In this document: positions 35,831 through 42,585 of the stretch, one piece after another
Numbering within the stretch: the stretch's first letter is position 1
Layout: every line of letters begins with the position of its first letter
NCBI RefSeq assembly: GCF_014698755.1
Contig: NZ_JACJTO010000010.1
Span: 48,092-112,091, forward strand
DNA length: 64,000 bases
Direction of reading: 5' to 3'
Source: Aphanizomenon flos-aquae FACHB-1287
Lineage (GTDB): Bacteria; Cyanobacteriota; Cyanobacteriia; Cyanobacteriales; Nostocaceae
The notes under the pieces: generated by a model
What the model was told of the DNA's origin: nothing
Databases searched by the model: none
Seen by the model: only the letters and a program-made list of their open reading frames with translations
Position numbers and translations under genes: made by a program

Positions 35831-36607
35831 ATGTCTAGTATAAACACAGGTATTGAGTGGACAGATAAAACTTGGAATCCTACAACTGGTTGTAACAAAG
35901 TTAGTCCAGGTTGTGTGCATTGCTACGCAGAAGCTATTACTAAACGCTTTCCTAATAATTTTAAAAATGGATTTGATTTAACTCTACATCCAGAAAGATT
36001 AACAGAACCTTTAAAATGGCGTACTCCCAGTAGAATATTTGTTAATTCAATGAGTGATCTTTTTCATGAAGAAGTACCTTTAGATTTTATTAAAAATGTG
36101 TTTAAAGTGATTCATGCTACACCTCATCACATATATCAAATATTAACAAAAAGACCAGAAAGATTAGTTGAATTAGCACCACATCTAGAATTTCATAAAA
36201 ATATCTGGTTAGGTGTATCAGTAGAAAATCAAAGTTATGTTTCTCGTATTGATTTACTTCGTCAAGTTCCTGTAAATGTGCGTTTTCTTTCCTGTGAACC
36301 ATTGTTAGGTTCATTAAATCTCGACCTCACAAATATTGATTGGGTCATTGTTGGTGGAGAATCTGGTCAAAAACATCGTCCAATGAATATTGAATGGGCT
36401 GAAGACATTCGTGACCAATGCCAAAAAGCAGAAGTTGCATTTTTCTTTAAGCAAATTGGTGGTAGAACTTCTAAAGCTGGTGGTAAGTTATTAGATGGTA
36501 GAATATGGGATGAAATGCCAGAAGCTTGGCAAGAACATCAGAAAAAATGGGGTCAAGTTCCACGAAAATTAGCATTAAAAAAAGAAAATTTGCAACTTAC
36601 TGCTTAG
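35831..36607 (+). CDS. DUF5131 (phage Gp37/Gp68-like) protein
   Basis: This 258-residue protein belongs to DUF5131, named for phage Gp37/Gp68. It shows GIEWTDKTWNPTTGCNKVSP, then GCVHCYAEA (a Cys-rich N-terminal cluster resembling radical-SAM or metal sites), DLFHEEVPLDFI, ILTKRPERL, WLGVSVENQ and VIVGGESG, all characteristic. The chemistry of the family is not settled, though it is common on phages and mobile islands. It lies alone on the plus strand between a DUF4926 remnant and a RAYT fragment. Mobile-element origin is likely. Confidence 0.88.
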   Translation: MSSINTGIEWTDKTWNPTTGCNKVSPGCVHCYAEAITKRFPNNFKNGFDLTLHPERLTEPLKWRTPSRIFVNSMSDLFHEEVPLDFIKNVFKVIHATPHHIYQILTKRPERLVELAPHLEFHKNIWLGVSVENQSYVSRIDLLRQVPVNVRFLSCEPLLGSLNLDLTNIDWVIVGGESGQKHRPMNIEWAEDIRDQCQKAEVAFFFKQIGGRTSKAGGKLLDGRIWDEMPEAWQEHQKKWGQVPRKLALKKENLQLTA

Positions 36608-36814
36608 GTGGAAATGTAACTTTAACAGAATCTCCAAAGGTATTTTTTCTTCGTTCATTAACAGATAGTTATGTAGTACAAAGCACAATTTCATTTAAAA
36701 TAAATTTACAGTTAATAAAAAATAAAGTTTTCTTATGAAAGATAAAATGTTTGTGATAAAATTAATCTAGTTTTATCAACTTACCAAAATTTTTGATAAT
36801 GGCGACAAAAAACT

Positions 36815-37253
36815 ATGACTAATCTCTTACAACAAGCTTAATTAAGAGATGCTTTTGGTTATGTAATGCGGAAACATTCATTTATTATAGATGCTGTTGT
36901 TATTTTACCTGATCATCTCCACTGTATTTGGACTTTACCAGAAAATGATCATGATTTTTCTACCCGTTGGCGTTTAATTAAAAGTTATTTTAGTCGTAAA
37001 TGTGAAACTATTTCACCAGAAAATATATCTATATCTAGAAAAAACAAAAAACAACGGGCTATATGGCAATATCGGTTTTGGGAACATTTAATTAGAGATG
37101 AAATTGATTTTCAAAATCATGTTGAATATATTCATTATAATCCCGTGAAACATGGTTTGGTAACAGCACCAAAATATTGGGAATATTCCAGTTTTCATCG
37201 GGCTGTGCGTCAAGGTATGTATGACATAATGTGGGGTGCGGGTGAGGAAATTA
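36815..37253 (+). pseudogene. REP-associated tyrosine transposase (RAYT), broken copy 1
   Basis: The frame from 36815 reads MTNLLQQA, TAA (36839-36841), then continues LRDAFGYVMRKHSFIIDAVV with the HUH motif ILPDHLHCIW and the catalytic-Tyr region EYIHYNPVKHGLV. The usual first 40 or so residues are missing, a stop interrupts the remainder and the C-terminus runs into a MITE-like element at 37254. A second, very similar copy is at 39472-39904. RAYTs are domesticated IS200-like single-strand transposases tied to REP hairpins. This copy should be inactive. Confidence 0.82.
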
Positions 37254-37369
37254 TGGTTCTACTGCTCCGAGTTCGCCCATTTTGAAGAGTATTAAAGCCT
37301 TAAATCTAATCAAGATAAGGGTTTAAGCCGTATTTTTCTGAAAATATTATAAAAGGAGCGGTAGAACCA
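37254..37369. mobile_element. MITE-like element with 15-bp inverted ends, inserted in RAYT copy 1
   Basis: TGGTTCTACTGCTCC at 37254-37268 is matched in inverse by GGAGCGGTAGAACCA at 37355-37369 with one mismatch. The element is 116 bp and non-coding, with a weaker inner inverted pair (AAGCCTTAAATC and GGGTTTAAGCC). It truncates the RAYT reading frame exactly where the second copy continues. I see no clean target duplication. Confidence 0.72.
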
Positions 37370-37459
37370 CTATTTTTTAGTATAATTGTAGTATTCTAAG
37401 TAAGAATCAAAGCCTTTGATGTAATCAATCTATTCGTTCGTTAAGAAAGTGAAACAGTT

Positions 37460-38812
37460 ATGCAGATGATTGATATTAAAACCAATAGTCCTCCCCTTTC
37501 CATTGTAAGTATTGAGGTAGAGCAACTTTTTGGTAGATATAATTATACATTATCAAAAAAAGATACTCATAATGAAGTAGACTCTTCTCTCATGATCCTT
37601 TATGGAGATAATGGTTCTGGTAAAACCACGATTTTAAAGCTTTTATTTCATTTGCTATCACCACATCCTGGACATCGTAAATTTTTAACCCAAATTCCTT
37701 TTAGCAAATTTTCGTTAATTCTTGCTGATGGTAATAGTTTTATTGCTAGTCGAGGTAATTCAGAGTTAGTTGGTTCATTTCAATTGCAAATTTTTCAGAA
37801 TAAAATTAGTATTTTTGATGAACTAATGGACTATGAATATGATAAACGAAAACAACACTTGCCAAGTGATAAATTTTGTGAGAAATTAACAGAACTTCAA
37901 TTAAATATGTTCTTTTTAGGTGATGATAGAATCTTAAAAAGTGATATCTTACCAGATGATGATGATAATGATTTATATGAAAAACATAGAGAATTTTTAT
38001 TCTCAAAAAGAAGAACTACTTCATCAAGCTTTGATGTATTAGATGATTATTCTTTAATTAACAGAGATATAGTTTTAAAAACATCCATTAAAAGAACTCA
38101 AAAATGGATTAGTGATCAAACATTAACAGGGACAAGTCAAGGAGAAGCAAATGTACACAACGTCTATGAAGAAATTATTACTGAAATTCTTCAAAATTCA
38201 GAAAAAGAAGTTATGGAAGAATTGCCAAAACCACTTGAAATATTAATTAAAGACTTAATAAATGCAGACAATCGTAGTAAAGATTTTTCTCGATTTGGCT
38301 TAATGTCACCATTGGATAGTCAAAATATTGTTAATATATTGGAATCAAATTCAAAAAGAAAATCTACACTTATATCGAGTGTTTTAAAACCATATTTGGA
38401 TAGTGTATCTGCAAGATTTGATGCACTACAAAATACACAAAATTTATTGACTACTTTTGAAAGTACCATTAATAAATTTTTTCATGATAAATATATAAAG
38501 CTTCATGTCAGAGATGGAATAAAAATATTTACTGATGAAAATCTAGAATTATCTCCTGAAAAACTATCTTCAGGAGAAAAACAACTTCTATTACTTTTTT
38601 GTAACACTCTTACTGCACGAGATAAAGCAACAATTTTTATTATTGATGAGCCAGAAATATCCTTAAATGTAAAATGGCAACGTCAACTTATTCACGCATT
38701 ACTTGAGTTAACAAAAGGCAGTCAAGTTCAATTTATATTAGCTACTCATTCAATAGAGTTGCTTACTCAATACAAGGGTCATGTTATCAAGCTTGTGAAG
38801 ACGGAGCAATAA
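37460..38812 (+). CDS. AAA ATPase of a PARIS-like ATPase/TOPRIM pair
   Basis: This 450-residue protein has a complete ABC/SMC-like ATPase: Walker A YGDNGSGKTTIL at residues 48-59, ABC signature LSSGEKQLLLLF near 370, Walker B IFIIDEPEISLN near 393 and H-loop ILATHSIELL near 430. The middle is a long helical insertion with an Asp-rich patch (LPDDDDNDLY). The next gene begins one base after the stop and encodes a TOPRIM-like protein, the arrangement of PARIS (AriA with AriB, a DUF4435 protein). AriA scaffolds and releases AriB on sensing phage anti-restriction proteins. Assignment to PARIS proper needs an alignment. Confidence 0.75.
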   Translation: MQMIDIKTNSPPLSIVSIEVEQLFGRYNYTLSKKDTHNEVDSSLMILYGDNGSGKTTILKLLFHLLSPHPGHRKFLTQIPFSKFSLILADGNSFIASRGNSELVGSFQLQIFQNKISIFDELMDYEYDKRKQHLPSDKFCEKLTELQLNMFFLGDDRILKSDILPDDDDNDLYEKHREFLFSKRRTTSSSFDVLDDYSLINRDIVLKTSIKRTQKWISDQTLTGTSQGEANVHNVYEEIITEILQNSEKEVMEELPKPLEILIKDLINADNRSKDFSRFGLMSPLDSQNIVNILESNSKRKSTLISSVLKPYLDSVSARFDALQNTQNLLTTFESTINKFFHDKYIKLHVRDGIKIFTDENLELSPEKLSSGEKQLLLLFCNTLTARDKATIFIIDEPEISLNVKWQRQLIHALLELTKGSQVQFILATHSIELLTQYKGHVIKLVKTEQ

Positions 38813-38813
38813 A

Positions 38814-39458
38814 GTGAAAATGGAAAATGAAATAAGACACACGCTTGATGAACTTGTTGCCAGATATGAACTTGAGCCTGATTTCCATGATATATATGTT
38901 GAAGGTAAAACAGATAAACTTTTTTTAGAATGGTTTTTAAGAAACAGAGGCATACAAAACATTGTTGTTTATGAAATTGAGACAGTTGATATTTCTGCTG
39001 AAAGATTATTTGAGCTTCAGTTAAAAGATAACAACCGTAGTCGTGTTATTACTCTTGCTTTGTACCTACAGGATAAATTTCCAAAAACTACTCCTCATGT
39101 TATTTGTATTGCAGATAAAGATTTTGATTGGTTATTCGATATAACTTATCAGTGCAATTTATTATTTTTCACTGATTATTCATGTTTGGAAATGTATCTT
39201 TTTAATGAAACAGTTTTAAATAAATTCTTGCTTTTATCTCTACGTATATCTGAATTAAGAGCAATAGATATACTCAATCAATTATCTAAAGTCTTAGAAG
39301 ATTTATTTCTAATTCGTGCTGCTAGAGAATCACTAAACATAAATATTGATATGTTAGATAATTTCGGCAAATGCTGTAATTGGAATAAAGCAAAGACTGA
39401 ATTTCAATTTGATATAGAAACAATGTTTCAGAGTTTACTTATTCGTCTTACTGAATAA
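38814..39458 (+). CDS. DUF4435/TOPRIM-like protein, AriB-like
   Basis: This 214-residue protein shows DIYVEGKTDKLFLEWFL near the N-terminus (the Glu of a TOPRIM domain) and HVICIADKDFDWLF near residue 100 (the DxD pair), then FFTDYSCLEMYLF, a stretch typical of DUF4435. In PARIS the corresponding AriB is a tRNA-cutting TOPRIM nuclease. The start is GTG at 38814, one base after the ATPase stop, or ATG at 38820. It is shorter than the E. coli AriB of about 300 residues, so the C-terminal part may be reduced. The defence role is inference from architecture. Confidence 0.7.
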   Translation: MKMENEIRHTLDELVARYELEPDFHDIYVEGKTDKLFLEWFLRNRGIQNIVVYEIETVDISAERLFELQLKDNNRSRVITLALYLQDKFPKTTPHVICIADKDFDWLFDITYQCNLLFFTDYSCLEMYLFNETVLNKFLLLSLRISELRAIDILNQLSKVLEDLFLIRAARESLNINIDMLDNFGKCCNWNKAKTEFQFDIETMFQSLLIRLTE

Positions 39459-39471
39459 ATGTAAAATTAAT

Positions 39472-39904
39472 ATCTTTGGTTATGTGATGCGGAAACATCC
39501 ATTTATTATAGATGCTGTTGTTATTTTACCTGATCATCTCCACTGTATTTGGACTTTACCAGAAAATGATCATGATTTTTCTACCCGTTGGCGGTTAATT
39601 AAAAGTTATTTTAGTCGTCAATGTGAAACTATTTCACCAGAAAATATATCTGTATCTAGAAGAAAGAAAAAACAACGGGCTATATGGCAATATCGTTTTT
39701 GGGAACATTTAATCAGAGATGAAATAGATTTTCTTTCATCACGTTGAATATATTCATTATAATCCTGTGAAACATGGTTTGGTAACAGCACCAAAGGATT
39801 GGGAATATTCCAGTTTTCACCGTGCTGTGCGTCAAGGTATGTATGACATGATGTGGGGTGCGGGTGAGGAAATTATTTTTGATGATGATATTGGTAATGA
39901 GTAG
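39472..39904 (+). pseudogene. REP-associated tyrosine transposase (RAYT), broken copy 2
   Basis: From 39472 the sequence follows copy 1 closely (MRKHPFIIDAVVILPDHLHC). After EIDF a frameshift near 39733 gives a stop, but the reading continues one frame over with HHVEYIHYNPVKHGLV and an intact end, GAGEEIIFDDDIGNE, at 39904. The start of the gene is missing. Copies 1 and 2 are direct repeats that enclose the ATPase/TOPRIM pair. Both are dead as coding genes. Confidence 0.82.
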
Positions 39905-39987
39905 GTTGGGTTGAATGAAATGAAACCCAACATTAAATTTAAAATACCAATGGGTGATGTTGGGTTTCGTTCCTCAACCCAACCTAC
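39901..39987. repeat. Nested GTAGGTTGGGTT hairpin repeat
   Basis: GTAGGTTGGGTTGA at the left is the inverse of TCAACCCAACCTAC at the right, and each end also contains its own smaller GGGTT/AACCC hairpin. The same family occurs at 26681-26705, 41369-41399 and 42507-42534. It follows RAYT copy 2 directly; RAYTs are known to work on REP-like hairpins. Confidence 0.88.
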
Positions 39988-40036
39988 ATTTGCTACATTT
40001 ACCAGAATATGATAGGATAATTTGCGTTCTTTGAAT

Positions 40037-41362
40037 ATGCAGTTTATGCAGTTTATGTTAGATAATATAGTTGAACTTAGATTAGGAATTAAACCCAACC
40101 TAAATGAAAGTAGAAATACTATACATGGAGGTAGGAGGAATATTATTTGTACATTTAAAGGAGCAGGGGGCAGTATTTCCACACTGGAGAATCGAGTAGG
40201 AGATACTATTTATAGTGGGATTATTCCTTTTCAGAAAATTATTGATCATGAATATCTCGATAAGTCAATAACTCATAATTTATTAGCTTTACAAAATGGT
40301 AATATCTTAGATTTAAGTCAGCCACAAGTTTATAATTATCAAACATATTTACCTAATAAAATTAGATATAAAATTGATGATGATTATTCGCAATGGGATG
40401 ATTTAGTATCAGAAATAGAAGGCATAGATGAACAATTAACGTTGAGTTTGTATTTTGATATATCCAGAATTAATATTAGTAATTACCAAGTTATTCAAAT
40501 CAAAGAAGAATCTTATTTAAACATAGTTATTAATCCCCTTTTATTTGCAATTAAAAAAGAAGTTTATTGGCTTCCAGAAGCAGGAGAACCTTTACTATTT
40601 CCAAGATATGAAGATCCAGAAGGTAATTTTGGTTTTTATGGAAATGATCAACTTTATCCCATACCCAAAAGAATATTAGATGTTGTTTGTAAAGACTATA
40701 GTGCTAATACTTTATATTCTACAGATACACCTGAATATGAAATTGGTGATGCTTCAGTTAAAAGAGTTATGTTAGCTTTAGAAAAGTTAGAAAATATCAC
40801 AGCTTATCCCACAGGTGAAAATAGTATTGCTGATATTAAATTAAAATGGGATTTAATTGTGAAAGTCCATGACAAAAATTATCCATTACAAATTAAATCT
40901 AGCAAATCTCAAGCTCAAGAAGATTGGCAAATATACAAGGAATTATGGTCAGATAGACAAATTCCATTTCTTCCCGCTATTGTCTGGACAAATTTCTCTT
41001 CATCAATAGATGCAATAGCAAAACAATTTGCTCAATTATTTGATGTGGAATTTAAAAAAGAATCACCTATATCTGATGAAATTAGAACTAATAAAATAGT
41101 TAAAAATAAAGATCAGTTACCGCAAAATATTGATCAAGTTGGAACTGGAAAGAAAGCACATACATCTTTACAGAAAGCATTGTATGAAGCTGCTGAAAAA
41201 GGAACATGGAATAAAGCAGTTGAAGATTTATTACAGGAAATTGTTGATAGGGGAAAAAACCCAGCTTATCAGTTAATTAATCATTGTCGCACCATTGCAA
41301 AAGCTCGAACTATTCAAGCTGACATATTGAAAAATCAGATGCAGGTTGAAGAACAAGGTTAA
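40037..41362 (+). CDS. Unrecognised protein with a possible PD-(D/E)XK-type nuclease motif
   Basis: I do not recognise this protein of about 441 residues. Near residue 270 it reads KLKWDLIVKVHD, then YPLQIKSSKSQAQ, an Asp followed by Gln-x-Lys on a strand, resembling the (D)-(E/Q)xK core of Holliday-junction-resolvase-like nucleases. The first 250 residues are strand-rich and the last 60 (KALYEAAEKGTWNKAVED) are helical. The start could be ATG 40037, 40046 or 40055; the first two are in a 9-bp duplication. It lies next to the RAYT-flanked ATPase/TOPRIM pair. A nuclease role is a guess from motif and place. Confidence 0.6.
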   Translation: MQFMQFMLDNIVELRLGIKPNLNESRNTIHGGRRNIICTFKGAGGSISTLENRVGDTIYSGIIPFQKIIDHEYLDKSITHNLLALQNGNILDLSQPQVYNYQTYLPNKIRYKIDDDYSQWDDLVSEIEGIDEQLTLSLYFDISRINISNYQVIQIKEESYLNIVINPLLFAIKKEVYWLPEAGEPLLFPRYEDPEGNFGFYGNDQLYPIPKRILDVVCKDYSANTLYSTDTPEYEIGDASVKRVMLALEKLENITAYPTGENSIADIKLKWDLIVKVHDKNYPLQIKSSKSQAQEDWQIYKELWSDRQIPFLPAIVWTNFSSSIDAIAKQFAQLFDVEFKKESPISDEIRTNKIVKNKDQLPQNIDQVGTGKKAHTSLQKALYEAAEKGTWNKAVEDLLQEIVDRGKNPAYQLINHCRTIAKARTIQADILKNQMQVEEQG

Positions 41363-41405
41363 AAAATTGGATTGGGTTTATGGAATAAACCCAACCTACA
41401 ACTAT

Positions 41406-41657
41406 TTACGCTGTAACCATTTCCGGCACTAAATTAGGTGATGTTGGCTCAAAATGTAACACCATAATTTGCTCTGGACGCAACCCAATAGATTCATAAG
41501 TTTGTCCATTACTATCGCTAAATTCTACTTCAAACGCAGCGCCATCGGCTAATAATTCAACTATTGTACCAACTTGACCACGCAGCAAGTTATATTCAGG
41601 TAAATCAACTGTGAGTGCTACTACATCTAGTAGATCGGGTGCAAGAATTTTGCTCAT
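41406..41657 (-). CDS. DUF4926 protein (full-length copy)
   Basis: This 83-residue protein is a complete DUF4926 member: LLDVVALTVDLPEYNLLRGQ, VGTIVELLADGAAFEVEF, and IMVLHFEP, an SH3-like barrel by pattern. It follows the DUF6883 reading frame by 22 bp on the same strand, the usual pairing of these families in cyanobacteria. The function is unknown; I have seen such pairs suggested as toxin and immunity, which I treat as inference. The neighbouring DUF6883 gene is frameshifted, so the pair is probably no longer working. Confidence 0.8.
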   Translation of the reverse strand: MSKILAPDLLDVVALTVDLPEYNLLRGQVGTIVELLADGAAFEVEFSDSNGQTYESIGLRPEQIMVLHFEPTSPNLVPEMVTA

Positions 41658-41679
41658 TTTCTATAATCTCCAGGTATTT

Positions 41680-42011
41680 TTATAATAAAGGATAGCAGGA
41701 TGTTAATCTTGGAATATCAGAACCAGATTTAATAATCCAACCAGTGCGAATAGTTGCACTTCTATTTTGCCATTCCAGAGTAAAGTCTAGTGTGTAGCGT
41801 TGTCCATGTTCATCATACCTATTCAAGCTAACTTCTTGAGTTTTGACTTTTTCTAAAATAATCTGGCGTAATTCCTCAGCATTTTCAGCAGTCATACCCA
41901 AAATTGATGAAAAGAGACGAGCTTTATCCTTTCCTGTAGAATGATCTCGATCAAGGAGTAGTCACGCAATTTACGAATGTCAACAACTGCATTTTCAGCA
42001 TTGGGAAGCAG
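41680..42011 (-). pseudogene. DUF6883 gene split by a one-base deletion
   Basis: From about 42011 the frame reads LLPNAENAVVDIRKLRDYSL, the usual DUF6883 start. Near 41951-41957 (TACTCCTTGATCGAG on the minus strand) one base appears missing: the current frame drifts into IEIILQERI and stops at 41892, while the frame one over reads DRDHSTGKDKARLFSSILGM and continues through TAENAEELRQIILEK to SDIPRLTSCYPLL at 41680. Joined, the two give a standard DUF6883 protein of about 110 residues. A DUF4926 gene follows. The frameshift could be a sequencing error and should be checked. Confidence 0.75.
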
Positions 42012-42431
42012 ATTTGAGTTTAGTCTGATAATATCTTCAATATCTTCCAGAGTGAATCCTTCCTCTTCAAGTTTTTGGCGAACTTCAGGCAGAGGGGCAA
42101 ACGCCCTAATTACCGCCCTAGTTACCATATTCATATCCCATACCGCTTCTTTACACAATTCCTCAGCTTGTTTCGCTCCAAGGCTATCTACTAACAACTG
42201 ATAAAATTCATATTCACCAATCTCTTTCTGTTTAGCAAAGGCAAGATTACCGTCTTTGTTATCCTGTTTCATTGCTGTGAGTGTTTTTTTAATCTCTTCC
42301 TGGAGATACTGTGTTTCCTCTTCTTCGGTAGCTTCAATAAATCTCTTATGAAGTTCATTATAATAAAGCATTTTTATCAACAATGCTTTCAGTTTTTCCC
42401 CTGGATTTATCATATTTGTTGCCATTCTCAT
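41892..42431 (-). CDS. Unrecognised helical protein fused in frame to the DUF6883 start
   Basis: The first 140 of 179 residues (MRMATNMINPGEKLKALLIK onward) are not a family I recognise; they are helical and charged, with NELHKRFIEATEEEETQYLQ and PEVRQKLEEEGFTLEDIEDI. From residue 141 the frame enters the N-terminus of the DUF6883 gene without any start codon in between, then runs out of frame. Either an N-terminal gene was fused by deletion of its stop, or the DUF6883 gene once had this long extension. The start may be the first or second Met. Confidence 0.5.
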   Translation of the reverse strand: MRMATNMINPGEKLKALLIKMLYYNELHKRFIEATEEEETQYLQEEIKKTLTAMKQDNKDGNLAFAKQKEIGEYEFYQLLVDSLGAKQAEELCKEAVWDMNMVTRAVIRAFAPLPEVRQKLEEEGFTLEDIEDIIRLNSNLLPNAENAVVDIRKLRDYSLIEIILQERIKLVSFHQFWV

Positions 42432-42506
42432 GTATTAACGCATCAATCGTATCATAAATTAAGGCAGTAAAAACAAAAAATTAACCCCAAAATACCGATA
42501 ACTGCT

Positions 42507-42534
42507 GTTGGGTTTCGTTCTTCAACCCAACCGA
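42507..42534. repeat. GTTGGGTTTCGTTCTTCAACC hairpin repeat before ileS
   Basis: GTTGGGTT and AACCCAAC arms flank TCGTTCTTC-type loop. It lies about 50 bp upstream of the ileS start and would be part of its leader. Confidence 0.82.
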
Positions 42535-42585
42535 CGATTTATAATTGATCGGATAACCTGCACACCTACATTTAGGCATGAACCT

